This document shows positions 49,621-59,975 of a stretch of 64,000 nt of DNA, piece after piece. A program made the position numbers and the translations under genes. Every line of letters begins with the position of its first letter. Position 1 is the first letter of the stretch. The stretch comes from CAVVIH01 sp963748295. GTDB taxonomy: Bacteria; Acidobacteriota; Vicinamibacteria; Vicinamibacterales; 2-12-FULL-66-21. The notes beneath the pieces are model-generated. The model had not been told where the DNA came from. It saw nothing but the letters and a program-made list of their open reading frames with translations, and did no database searches. Location of the stretch: assembly GCA_963748295.1 (NCBI GenBank), contig CAVVIH010000005.1, positions 620,001 through 684,000 of the forward strand, written 5' to 3'.

Positions 49621-52600
49621 CTATTCCAGCTCGCTCAGCACGCGATCGAGGACGGCACCAGCCGGTCCGCATCCTCGGACGAGAACGGCATCGGAGGACG
49701 GATCTTCAGGACGTTGTGGTCCGGCCCATCGGTTCCGATGAGAATGCCCTCTTCCTTCAAGCGGTTCACCGCATAGCTTGCCTCGCGGGGCGCCGGCGTG
49801 CGGGCTTCCGGGTCGGTCACGAGCTCAACCCCGAGAAACAGGCCGGAGCCGCGGACGTCACCGACAACGGGATGACGGGCGGCAAGCTCATTCAGAGATG
49901 CGAGCAGGGCACTCCCAACTCGCGCCGCGTGCGCGGTCAAGCCCTCCTGCTGCACGACGTCGAGGACCGCGATGCCGACGGCGCACGCAACCGTGCTGCC
50001 TCCGAAGGTGCTGAAGAATTCCATCCCGTTGTCGAACGCCTCGGCGATCGCCCTGGTCGTGACGACGGCGCCGATCGGGTAGCCGTTTCCGATTGGCTTC
50101 CCGAGCACGACGATGTCCGGCACGACGTGCTGGGCTTCGAAGGCGTAGAAATGCGTGCCCATTCGTCCATACGCCGTCTGCACTTCGTCGGCGATGCACA
50201 CTCCTCCGTTCGAGCGGATCGATTGATAGACCTGCGCGAGATAGCCCGGAGGCATGATGATCTGGCCGGCGACGCTGGGAGCGCTCTCGGCGAGGAAGGC
50301 GCCAATCCGATGGCCTGAACGCTCCGCCGCTTCGACAATCGCCGCGGCGTCGTCCGCGTACCTCGCGACCGGTTGCCGCGTCAGTGCCGCGATGGCGGCC
50401 TCGATATCCGTCAGGTACTGGCGCGACGTGCACCCACGGCTGACGCCCTTCCCCACCCGGACCGTCGAACTTGTACGGACTGATCTCCGTGAGTGTCGTC
50501 GTGATGCCGTGATACGCGTGCTCCAACACGACGACGCCGCGCTGCCGGGTGTATGCACGAGCGAGGCGCAGCGCCAGCTCGTTGGCTTCGCTGCCGGAGT
50601 TGACGAAGTAGCAGACGCTCAGCGGCGCCGGCAGCGTGGACGTCAACGCCGCGGCAAATCGTTCGAGCGAGTCGTGGAGGTAGCGTGTATTCGTGTTGAG
50701 CGTCCGCAGCTGCCGTGCCGCGGCTTCGGCGACCCGCGGGTGGCAGTGCCCGACGTGCGGAACATTGTTGTAGCCGTCGAGGAAGCGGCGGCCGTCGGCA
50801 TCGAAGAGGTACGGCATCCACCCGCGCACGATCGTCAACGGCTCGTCGTACGACGGCCTGACGCTGGGGCCTATCTGCGCGCGTGCTTTCCGCGCCGAAC
50901 CGGGCGTGGCCGCGGCGACCCCGCGCGGCAGCACATTGTCGGGAATTCGAAGCAGAAGGTTGGGATCGGGAGAGAGCGCAGCCCACACGTCGGAATCGGC
51001 GGGACGGCTGACGCCCGGCACGTCGCAGCCGCGATCGAGCAGATCGGTGAGCAGTTGCAGGTGCAGGTGCGGAACCCAGCCGCCGTTCACGTCTGCGCCG
51101 CCAATCGCGCCGAGGATCTTGCCGGCCTTTACACGCGTGCCGCTCTCGAGGCCGGCAAGCGACTCGCGCGTCAGGTGCCCATACAGCGTAAAAAACTCGT
51201 CCCGCTCGTCCGTCTCGTGCCTGAGGATGATCACCGGGCCATAGTCGAGCGGCTGGCGATTGTCCGCGAACGCGTGAACCGTTCCATCGAGCGCGGCGCA
51301 GACGGGGGTTCCCTCCGGCGCGAAGAAATCCACGCCGAGGTGTACCGTGCGGCGCTCGCCATCCTCGGCCGCGGCAAACAGCGCGGAACTATAAAGGATG
51401 CGAGGCTCGAGATAGCCGCCGGCGGCGACCTGGGCTCCAGCCGTCATCATGGCCTCGGCAATCCTCTTCCCGAGCGGTCCGGCCGCATTTTCCTCGGGAT
51501 CGCCGCTCACGAGCGGACTGGCCACGCCAAGATCGAGCGGCATCATCGCGTCGGGTGATCCGGCCGCGCCGCCGAGGACCGGGCTCGAAGGCGCCGGCCG
51601 GTTCGTCAGCCACCGCGCGACGCGAACGGCCCGAGGCGAGGCATCGAGTCCGCAGGCGAGCCGGAAGGCTGCCTCGGCGAAGCGCGGGTGGATCGCAAGC
51701 AGCGCCGGCAGCGTCCGGCGGATGCCCTGCTGGCTGATCGTCAGGTACGGATCATCGGGACGCTGCTGTCCCTGATCGATGGCGAGCACGACACTGAGGT
51801 ACAAGCGAAGCTTGACGAGGTCGAACAGGATCGACAGCTCTTCATCATTGAGCGGATTCGCCGAGTGGTATCCCCTCACGATGTGTGCCGCCGCCGCAAG
51901 CGGATCCCGTTTGTCGAGCACCGCGTATGCGATCGCCACCGCGAGATCGGCGACGGTGACGGTGTGAAGCATGTCGCCGAAGTCGATCAGTCCCGACACG
52001 TGCAGATCGCGCGTCGCGGGCGTCCCCAGCACCAGGACGTTGTAATCGTTGGCGTCGTTGTGCGCGATCGATCGGCGCAGCGTGCCGAGGCGCGGCGGCA
52101 GGCTCGCGTTCATCTGCTCCAGATCGCGCGAGACGAGCGCGTTCAACTCTGCATCCGCCAGGCGCGGCGGCGCGCTCACGACCGTGCCGAGCGCATGGGC
52201 GAGGTCCCAATGGAACTCACGATGCAAAGCTGGATGATCGAAACCCTCGAGCGCACGATCCAGCTCGGCGACGCGCCGGCCGAGATCTTCGAGAAGCGCA
52301 GGCGGATGATGCCGAAGCGATCCGAAAGGCACGCCCGGGAGCCAGGTCACCAGGCGGACGAAGTGCCCTGACGACGACTGCGCGATCAGATCGCCGGCGA
52401 CCGAGGGCAGCACCCGCGGACAGAACGGCACGCGATCCGCCAGATGGGTCATCGCCGCATTCTGTGCATCGAGGATGGCCCGCGGCTCCGTTCCGTTCGC
52501 GTATTTGAGGACGAAACGTCCGCGATCGCTCTCGAGCAAGAAGTTCTGATCGCGCTCGCTCGGCAGCGGCCGCGCCTCGGCCTCGACACCATAGAGCTCG

Positions 52601-52659
52601 CGAGCCTCGCGAACCGCTTCGACTACCGCCATCCTGGGCGCGCGCTGCAGCAGCGACAT
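49621..52659 (-). CDS. three-domain protein: APH-like kinase, LytM/M23 peptidase, class III aminotransferase (two frameshifts)
   Basis: Residues 1-340 are an aminoglycoside-phosphotransferase-like kinase (IAHNDANDYN with His200, Asp202, Asn207; GLIDFGD with Asp226). Residues about 400-560 are an M23 peptidase (HLGVDFF with His440 and Asp444; LYGH; HLHLQ with His531 and His533). From about 600 is a PLP aminotransferase class III (YFVNSGSEANELALRLA; Lys in VLGKPIGNGYPIGAVVTT). The frame breaks near 50440 and again near 49660; the true stop is at 49621. Intact length is about 1010 residues. The kinase-aminotransferase pair recalls phospho-amino-alcohol or hydroxylysine catabolism; the peptidase domain is unexplained. 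Confidence 0.88.
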
Positions 52660-52787
52660 CGGCTCAGATTATGGCACCCTCAGTCCGCGATTGGGACGCC
52701 CCGTCCCACGAGCGAACAGCCAGGCCGGCGAAATCTCCGTGTTCTCCGCTCCAGTTGCCAGGCATGTAAGATGCTGCGGACCACGGC

Positions 52788-55208
52788 ATGATTCAGGATC
52801 TGCGTTTTGCCATCCGTTCACTGTCGCGGGCTCGCGGCTTCTTCGTAGCGGCCGTGCTGACGCTGGCGCTCGGCGTGGGCGCGAACACGATTGTCTATGC
52901 CATCGTGAACGGGTCGATCATTCGCCCGCTCCCCTTCGGCGAGCGGAGTACTCGGCTCATTACGGTGCACTCCACGCATCCCACGCAGTCGCTGGATTGG
53001 GATGACGCCGACGTGTCATACCCCGATCTGTTCGACGTCCGTGAGCGCGCGCAAACGTTGGACGGCCTGGAAGGCGTGCTCAATCGCAACCTGTCGCTGA
53101 CCGCGACCGACACGACGGAACGCGTCAGCGGAGCGTCCGTCACGCCGGGCCTGTTCACGCTGCTTGGCGTGCGTCCAATTCTCGGTCGGGACTTCCGGGA
53201 AGACGACGGCGCCGAACCAGGGTTCGAGTCGGTTGCAATCATCAGTCACCGCCTGTGGCAGCGGCTCTTCGGGGGCGACGAGACCATCGCCGGAAGGGCG
53301 ATTCCGGTGAACGGGCGTGCACTGACGGTCATCGGCGTCATGCCGGAGAAATTCGCCTTTCCCGTGAATCACGACGTATGGCTGCCGTATCGAGCCCAGC
53401 GGCAGGAGCTTCGCGGCCGCCGTAATCTGCTCGCTGTCGGCCTCCTACGGCCCGGCATCGAATTGAGACAGGCCCGAGCCGAGCTCGCTGCGCTTGCGTC
53501 GTCGCTCGAGACCACCTATCCGGAGACGAACCGCGAGTGGGGATTTCATGTTCTTGCGCTTCGGGACCTCTTCGTTCGTGAGGGAACCCGCAAAGGCCTG
53601 ACAGCCATGTTGCTCGCCGTGGGGCTGGTTCTGCTCGTCGTGTGCGCGAACGTCGCCGGCCTCCTCGTCGCACGCGGCGTGGGGAGAGAGCGGGAATTGA
53701 CCGTCCGCGTGGCTCTCGGCGCAAGCCGCGCCCGAATAATGCGACTGCTGCTGGCCGAAAGCCTGATCCTGGCGGTGGTGGGCGGACTGCTGGCGCTCCT
53801 GACGGCAAGCTGGGGTCTCGATGCGTTTGTCGCATCAGTGCCGGAGCCGACTGTTTACTGGGCGGAGATGACCGTCGACGGCCGGGTGCTGGCATTCACG
53901 GCGGTTGTCACGATGCTGAGCGCTGTTGCCAGCGGGCTCCTGCCGGCGCTCCGGCTCGGCAGGCTTGGCGCCTCGTCCGGCGCCTTGCAGGCAGGCCGCG
54001 GATCCGTCATGACCCGGGAGCAGCGACGGCTCCAGGGACTCCTCGTGGCGGGTCAGGTGGCGCTGAGCTTCGTGCTGCTCGTCGCTGCAACGCTGAGCGC
54101 CCGGAGCGCATTGATGCTCCAGCACGCGGATACCGGTTTTGACCCGTCACCGCTGCTCAGCTTTCGTGTTTACCTCGCGGGTAATGCCTACGACGATCCC
54201 GGCGAACGCGCCCGCGCGGTCGATCAACTCGTCACCCGTCTCCACGAGCTGCCCGGCGTGCAGGCTGCCGCGGCAACAGGGGCGATTCCCGGGGATGACG
54301 GCGGCGAAGGCATCATGCTGATCCCTGTCCGTCCAACGGGAGTCGATCAGCGGGTGGGCGCCCAGGTCGTGCCGGTTACCTCCGCGTTTTTCGATGCGAT
54401 GGGATTGACGCTGATCGAAGGGCGCACGTTCTCCTCGACCGAAATGACGCGTCCCGACGACACGTCGGTAATTATCAACAAGCGGCTGGCGGATCTCTTC
54501 TGGCCGCATCAGAGTGCCGCCGGCCGCGAAATACGCGTCGCCGTCGGCCGGAATATCGACACCGTGCGCGTAATCGGCGTGGCGCCGGACGTCGTTTACG
54601 AAGAACTGGGCGAGGAGACCCCGCAATCACAGCTGACGATTTACGCTCCGTACGTCCGCTCCGGATGGCGGACGATGGCGATGCTGGTGCGTGCGGAGAC
54701 GAAGCCGGAAACGCTTGCCAGCGCGGCCCGCGACGCCGTGCGCTCGACGGACCCGGCGTTTGCCGCCTTCGATCTGATGACGATGGCGGAACGCAGACGC
54801 GTGACCTCATGGGGCGAACATTTCCTCGGGCGTACTTTTTCAGCGTTTGCGCTCGCGGCCGTTTTTCTTGCCTGTATCGGCGCGTACGGGTTGACGGCGC
54901 ACGCCGCCGCGCAGCGCACGCGGGAGATTGGCATCCGCATCGCCATTGGCGCAACGCGACCCGACATCCTTCGACTCCTGCTCGGAGGCGGGACGCGTCT
55001 GGCGGTCGTTGGTGCCTTGCTCGGCCTGCCGCTCGCCCTGGCGGCGGCCAGGTTCCTCGAAGGGGAGCTGTTTCGCGTGAGTCCATGGGCGGCGGGAATG
55101 TGGCTCGCCTTGCCGTTGGTGCTCGTGGCGGCAGTTCTGCTCGCCAGCTATCTGCCGGCGCACCGCGCGAGCCTCACGGATCCCGCCATCGCGCTGCGGC
55201 AGGATTGA
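52788..55208 (+). CDS. MacB/FtsX-like permease of the acidobacterial duplicated-permease (ADOP) type
   Basis: The protein has 806 residues: MIQDLRFAIRSLSRARGF and VLTLALGVGANTIVYAIVNG at the start, a periplasmic core with ERVSGASVTPGLFTLLGVRP, an FtsX block (LLAVGLVLLVVCANVAGLLV), a second periplasmic core, and a terminal FtsX block (LGRTFSAFALAAVFLACIGA) ending PAHRASLTDPAIALRQD. It is a second member of the family after that at 14276. The Fpg/Nei gene begins 22 bases beyond. No ATPase is fused or adjacent. Confidence 0.92.
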   Translation: MIQDLRFAIRSLSRARGFFVAAVLTLALGVGANTIVYAIVNGSIIRPLPFGERSTRLITVHSTHPTQSLDWDDADVSYPDLFDVRERAQTLDGLEGVLNRNLSLTATDTTERVSGASVTPGLFTLLGVRPILGRDFREDDGAEPGFESVAIISHRLWQRLFGGDETIAGRAIPVNGRALTVIGVMPEKFAFPVNHDVWLPYRAQRQELRGRRNLLAVGLLRPGIELRQARAELAALASSLETTYPETNREWGFHVLALRDLFVREGTRKGLTAMLLAVGLVLLVVCANVAGLLVARGVGRERELTVRVALGASRARIMRLLLAESLILAVVGGLLALLTASWGLDAFVASVPEPTVYWAEMTVDGRVLAFTAVVTMLSAVASGLLPALRLGRLGASSGALQAGRGSVMTREQRRLQGLLVAGQVALSFVLLVAATLSARSALMLQHADTGFDPSPLLSFRVYLAGNAYDDPGERARAVDQLVTRLHELPGVQAAAATGAIPGDDGGEGIMLIPVRPTGVDQRVGAQVVPVTSAFFDAMGLTLIEGRTFSSTEMTRPDDTSVIINKRLADLFWPHQSAAGREIRVAVGRNIDTVRVIGVAPDVVYEELGEETPQSQLTIYAPYVRSGWRTMAMLVRAETKPETLASAARDAVRSTDPAFAAFDLMTMAERRRVTSWGEHFLGRTFSAFALAAVFLACIGAYGLTAHAAAQRTREIGIRIAIGATRPDILRLLLGGGTRLAVVGALLGLPLALAAARFLEGELFRVSPWAAGMWLALPLVLVAAVLLASYLPAHRASLTDPAIALRQD

Positions 55209-55229
55209 GGCGGGATACACTGCCTCGCA

Positions 55230-56135
55230 GTGCCTGAACTGCCTGACGTCGAGCTGTATATCCACGCGCTGAAGCCGCGGATCCTCGATCAGCCACTCGA
55301 GCGGTTCCGCATCGGCAATCCGTTCATCGTGCGAACGATCGAGCCGCGTCCCGAGGATCTCGAGGGCCGCGCCGTCGCGGATATCCGGCGGATGGGCAAG
55401 CGTCTCGTGTTCGCGTTCCCGAACGACCTCTTCCTGCTGCTGCACCTCATGATCGCGGGACGGCTGCGCTGGCGCGAGAAAGGTGCGCCGATTCCCGCCA
55501 AGGTGGGACTTGCCGCGTTCGACTTCCCCGCCGGCAGCGTCATCCTGACCGAAGCCGGCTCGCGCCGGCAGGCCTCCATCCACATCCTTCGCGGACACGA
55601 GGCGCTGCAGGCGATGAACCCCAACGGCCTCGAGGTGCTGGAGGCCACGGCGGCGGAATTCGCGACGCGGCTTCGCTCCGAGAACCACACGGTCAAACGC
55701 GCGCTGACCGACCCGCACATGTTCAGCGGCATCGGCAACGCGTACTCGGACGAGATTCTGCACGCGGCGCGGATGTCGCCGCTCAAGCTCACGGCCACGC
55801 TGACGGACGCGGAGACGGAGACGCTGTTCCAGGCGACGCGCGACGTGCTGACCGACTGGCAGCAGCGGCTGCGTGACGAAACGGGCGAGGACTTCCCGGA
55901 GAAGGTGACCGCGTTCCGCCCGGGAATGGCCGTGCACGGCCGTTACGGCAAGCCGTGTCCGGTCTGCGGCTCACCGATTCAGCGAATCGTCTACGCGCGC
56001 AACGAGGCCAACTACTGCAGCCGCTGCCAGACCGGCGGACGGCTGCTCTCGGACCGGTCCCTGTCGCGGCTCCTCAGAGAGGACTGGCCGAAGACGCTCG
56101 ACGAGCTGGAAAAACGCCAAAAGCGCCGAAAATAG
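55230..56135 (+). CDS. formamidopyrimidine/endonuclease VIII-family DNA glycosylase
   Basis: The protein has 301 residues from GTG 55230. The catalytic N-terminus is PELPDVE (after Met removal, Pro is the Schiff-base residue and Glu follows). The helix-two-turn-helix region (RALTDPHMFSGIGNAYSDEI) and zinc finger (CPVCGSPIQRIVYARN then YCSRCQTGG) are intact. It excises oxidised bases and nicks the DNA. It belongs between MutM and Nei; PELPDVELY and an Arg/Lys-rich C-tail do not decide. The gene begins 22 bases after the permease stop. Confidence 0.92.
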   Translation: MPELPDVELYIHALKPRILDQPLERFRIGNPFIVRTIEPRPEDLEGRAVADIRRMGKRLVFAFPNDLFLLLHLMIAGRLRWREKGAPIPAKVGLAAFDFPAGSVILTEAGSRRQASIHILRGHEALQAMNPNGLEVLEATAAEFATRLRSENHTVKRALTDPHMFSGIGNAYSDEILHAARMSPLKLTATLTDAETETLFQATRDVLTDWQQRLRDETGEDFPEKVTAFRPGMAVHGRYGKPCPVCGSPIQRIVYARNEANYCSRCQTGGRLLSDRSLSRLLREDWPKTLDELEKRQKRRK

Positions 56136-56191
56136 AACGAGATGAGCCGCCTCCGCGCGGTTTTGCGCCTTCCTGAGCAGGAGGGCAAACA

Positions 56192-56584
56192 GTGGCGCGG
56201 CGGTGGATCATGTTCAACGGCGTGGGACTGCTGGGGCTGGTGGTGCAGCTGGCAACGCTGGCGTTGCTCGTTCACGGTCTTGGCTGGCATTATCTGATCG
56301 CGACGGCTGTGGCTGTCGAGGCGGCGGTGCTGCACAACTTCGTCTGGCATCAGCGCGTGACGTGGCGCGCGCGTCCGGCGGCGGGAACCGCGACCGTGCT
56401 CGGACGCCTCGCTCGCTTTCACCTGCTCAACGGTTCCGTGTCGCTCGCCGGCAATCTGATCTTCATGGCCTTGCTGACGGGTGGACTCGGCATGCATCCC
56501 GTCGCCGCCAACCTCGTCGCCGTGCTCGCGTGCTCGCTCGTGAACTTCTTTGCAAGCGAGGTCCTCGTGTTCAGAGCTGCAGTG
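56192..56584 (+). CDS. GtrA-family small membrane protein
   Basis: Residues 1-130 from ATG/GTG 56192 are a four-helix GtrA protein (WIMFNGVGLLGLVVQLATLA, HNFVWHQRVTWRAR, FHLLNGSVSLAGNLIFMALL, ANLVAVLACSLVNFFASEVL VFR). GtrA proteins flip or position polyprenol-linked sugars for glycosyltransferases. The frame continues directly into a second, unrelated secreted protein. A one-base change near 56575 would give VFRELQ then a stop overlapping the next start, so a lost stop is more likely than a true fusion. The end is therefore approximate. Confidence 0.72.
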
Positions 56585-57420
56585 ATTGCGTTGATCGTGC
56601 TGCTTTCACCGGCGACGCTGCCTGCGCTGCAGGCCGAGGAAACCAGCGGATCTGCGAGCGCCGACGCTCGCGGCCTGGCAGAAGTACGAACAGGCGGTCG
56701 ACGCGAACTACAGCGAAGGCCGGCGCCGTCGGATCCGTTTTTCGTCCACGACGCGTTCAAGCAGCCGGCCGGCTGGCGGGACCAGGCGCGAAGCGGCAGC
56801 ATCGTCATGTTCCAGCCGGATCGCCCGACGCCAGGCGGATCGACGATTGAAGTGCCCGACGGAAGGATTCACCACTGGGTCGGCGCGGTATTCGTTCGCG
56901 GCGCCACGCTCGACGCGGTGCTGACGCGGCTCCGCGCCAACGCCGGCCGCGAATCGGAGTCCTACACGGATGTCGTCAGCTCGAAGCTGCTCAATCGAAA
57001 CGGGGATCGCCTGCAGGTGTTCATGAAGCTGAAACGCGAGGCGCCGCTGATCACCGTGATGTACAACACCGAGCACGAGGTCGAGTACCGCACGATTGCG
57101 GCGACGCGCGCGTCCAGCCGGAGCACCGCGACGAAAATCGCGGAGCTTGCCAAGGCCGGCACGGCAGCAGGAGCGCGAAAAGCCGCCCGGCAGCGATTCG
57201 GGATTCCTCTGGCGGTTGAATGCCTACTGGCGATACGAGCAGGTCCCGGGCGGGGTGCTGATTGAATGCGAATCGGTCAGCCTGAGCCGCGACATTCCAT
57301 TCGTCGTCCGTCCGTTTCTGACCGGCAGCGGTGACGAAGATCGCGCGCGAGTCGCTCGAGTCGACGCTGCGCACGCTGCGGGGAGTCCTATCAGCCCCGG
57401 AGAAGTCGGCGAAGCCCTAG
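56582..57420 (+). pseudogene. secreted protein of unknown function, frameshifted
   Basis: GTG 56582 gives a signal peptide (VIALIVLLSPATLPALQA). The body in corrected frames reads WQKYEQAVDANYSEG, then DPFFVHDAFKQPAGWRDQAR, GSTIEVPDGRIHHWVGAVFV and FIKLKREAPLITVMYNTEHE-like text, then GFLWRLNAYWRYEQVPGGVL and SLSRDIPFVVRPFLTG, and a stop at 57420. At least four frame changes (near 56690, 56725, 57190, 57345) are needed. The family is recognisable as a secreted acidobacterial protein of about 280 residues without known function. It could instead be one fused gene with GtrA. Confidence 0.65.
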
Positions 57421-57871
57421 CTACTTGAATAGATCGTCGAACGCCTTCCGCGCGCTCGGCGCGCCGGTGCCGCTGGTGGACGACTTGGTCTCGCGTTCGA
57501 CCGTCGTCCGTGGCTCGTAGAACGTGCAGGTGTTGCGGGCATCTTTCGGGGAGACGCGCGCCGGGATCTGTTTCTGGCATTCGAACGCCGCGCTGCTATC
57601 GAAATTCGCGCACTGTGCACATGAGTGAAGATCGGCGCCGCATCGCGCGCAGGTGCCTTCCGCGCTCCATGCCGCCGCGACGGTCAGCTCGTTGCCGCAG
57701 CGGGCGCACTTCACGACCTCGCGGAACCCCGGCATATTGAAGGTTTTTGGCGCAAGCGGCGGCTGGCCGCGCGGCGCATATTCCTTCTTCTCGGCGGGCT
57801 TGTGCGACTCCCCCCGGCTCGCGACGGTCGTCGTCCTGGTAACCGCTCTGGCGGTATTTTCGGTCAGACAT
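57421..57871 (-). CDS. zinc-ribbon protein (one frameshift)
   Basis: From ATG 57871 the N-terminus is MSDRKYRQSGYQDDDR. A frame change in a run of six G near 57815 leads to the other frame: HKPAEKKEYAPRGQPPL, then a zinc ribbon CARCGNELTVAAAWSAEGTC followed by ARCG, and a C-terminal helix. Two further Cys-containing knuckles (CAQCANF, CTFYEP) may bind metal. The product is about 150 residues. It may be a small nucleic-acid or protein-binding factor; the role is unknown. It is convergent with the upstream secreted gene, their stops being adjacent. Confidence 0.68.
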
Positions 57872-57998
57872 GTGAATCCTTGTTCTTTCCTGGCCGGCGA
57901 GAAACGCGCCTGTTCACGAAAGCACGCCGATTATACGCTTGTGCCAGCCGGAACCGTTGCCGAGCCGTCGGCGTATAAGCCGTGAGGAGCACCGCCCA

Positions 57999-58821
57999 GT
58001 GTCCAATGACATCTCCGTCGCACGGGCCCCGCGCTGGTCCTGCCGCTGTTTCTGCTGTCGACGTTCACCGCGACCGGCTGCGACATCGTCACCGCCGATC
58101 GCTGCAAGCACCAGGAAACCGCGGAGTGGCGGAAGACGTACGAGGTGCAGTCCGGCGGGACGGCTGGAGGTACCAACATGAACGGCCTGATCGAAGGTCG
58201 AGCCGTCGGCCGGCAAGACCATCGAAGTGGTGGCGGTCAAGACGGCACGCGGCGCGACTCTCCCGAGGACGCGAAACAGGCGCTTGGAGACATCGAGATT
58301 GTCGAAACCGCGGACTCTGCGGGCGTCCGTAGGTGGAGACGAAGAGCAGGCGCACGCAGGGATGGTTCGGCGGTCGAACGGCCCAGATCAAGTACACCGT
58401 TCGCGTCCCTGAGGGCGCTGAACTCGAAGTTCTCGACGATCAACGGCGGCGTCGAGCTGCGCGGCGTCTCGGGCGACGATCGAAACCGAAACGACGAACG
58501 GCGGCATCGTCGCTCACGACATGGCCGGGACATTCAGCGCCAGCACCACCAACGGCGGCGTCGAGGTGGACATGGCTGCAGTCTCGGCGAAGGCGGGGCG
58601 CGGCTCGAGTGCACCAACGGCGGCATCGGCCTGCGGCTGCCGCCGGATGCACAAGCGTCGATCTCCGCCAACCATGACCAACGGCGGCATCGACACCTCC
58701 GGATCTGAACCTCGAGAAGATCGAGTCGACTCGGCGGAAGCTCGAAGCAAAGCTGAATGGCGGAGGCGCGCCGGTGCGGATGTCGTGCACCAACGGCGGC
58801 TTCGAGATCCGCTCGCGCTGA
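57999..58821 (+). pseudogene. DUF4097-like beta-helix lipoprotein, frameshifted
   Basis: A GTG at 57999 follows GAGGAG and a signal-like stretch (LVLPLFLLSTFTATGCDIV in corrected frame) with lipobox TATGC. The body shows repeating beta-solenoid units rich in TNGG: ELEVSTINGGVELRG-type text, TTNGGIVAHDMAGTFSAST, TNGGVEVDMAAVS, CTNGGIGLRLPPDAQASIS, TNGGFEIRSR to the stop at 58821. This is the DUF4097 (putative adhesin) pattern. About eight frame changes lie between. The protein is likely envelope-associated; it converges with topoisomerase IB. Confidence 0.68.
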
Positions 58822-58845
58822 CTCTTACGCCTCCCGCGCGAGCGC

Positions 58846-59940
58846 TCAGCTCGCCCGGCGGCGCGCTTCCTTCGATGCCCGCCGCTGCAGCAGGTTGAGC
58901 ACGGCGGCTTCGCTGACCGGCAGCGCATCGGCCATCCGCCCGCTGCGAGCCAGCGCGCGCGCAAGCGCCTTCAGCATCGACCCATCCAGGTACGCCTCGA
59001 AGATCGCCGGGTGGATGTAGCACTTCCGGCACACCGCCTTCGTGTTGCCCAGCCGCTTCGCGACCGCCTCGACGGCGCGGCACGATGTTCTTCTTTGCTT
59101 CGGCGTCGGATGCGAATGCCTCAAGCTCGTGAAGCAGCCGTGCGGCGAGCACCGTGCCCGCCCAGGTTCTGAAGTCCTTCGACGTGAAGTCGTGATCGCC
59201 GATGCGCCGCAGATAGTCGTTCACGTCCGACGAGCCGATCGTGTGTCTTTCACCGTTCTCGTCCAGATACTGGAAGAGGTCGTAGCCCGGTAGATCCTGG
59301 CATTCGCGGACGACGCGGGCGAGCCGCCAGATCGTCGAGATCGACTTCGTGCTCCACGCCGCTCTTGCCACGGAACGCGAATCGCACGCGTCCGCCTTTC
59401 ACCTCGACATGTCCGTCGCGCAGCGTCGTCAGGCCGAACGATCGATTGCTGCGCGCATACTCATCGTTGCCGACGCGAATCAGCGTCTTCTCGAGCAGCT
59501 GCACGACGGCAGCCAGCGACCTTCTCCAGCTTGAGGCCCGGTTTCCGCAGGTCGGCGTTGGTGCGCCGCCGGATCGCCGGCAGCGCGCGGGCAAACCCGA
59601 TCAGGCGGTGATACTTCGTTTCGTCGCGCACCTCGCGCCATCTCGGATGATAGCGATGCTGCTTGCGCCCGCGCGCGTCGCGGCCGGTCGCCTGGAGATG
59701 GCCTCGCGGATCCGGACAGATCCAGACGTCGGTCCACGCCGGGAGGTATCACCAGACTGTGTATGCGCTGCAGCTCGCGGCGATCGCTGAGGCGCTTTGC
59801 CGACGGCGCGATGTAGAGAAGCCGCGGCCGTTGCGGCGGCGGGAGATGCCTGGCTTCGTGTCGGTCGTGTAGCGGAGACCCGCGGCGTGGGCCGACTCGA
59901 CGGGATGCGGAGCCGTCGGAAAGGGAATCGTCTTTGCCAT
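58846..59940 (-). pseudogene. DNA topoisomerase IB, frameshifted
   Basis: Start ATG 59940 (KTIPFPTAPHPVESAHAAG). In corrected frames the eukaryal/poxvirus-type fold appears: RYTTDTKPGISRRR, LSDRRELQRIHSLVIPPAW, RDETKYHRLIGFARALPA, NDEYARSNRSFGLTTLR, DHDFTSKDFRTWAGTVLAA, and NTKAVCRKCYIHPAIFEAYL, where Tyr of KCYIHP is the nucleophile. Arg and His of the catalytic set are in the RDETKYH and TSKDFRTWAG blocks. About five frame changes (near 59090, 59300, 59510, 59730, 59810) break it. It relaxes supercoils without ATP. Bacterial type IB enzymes are uncommon but known. Confidence 0.82.
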
Positions 59941-59975
59941 CTCCTGCCGGGGAAACTGCAAAGCCGCGCGCCGGA

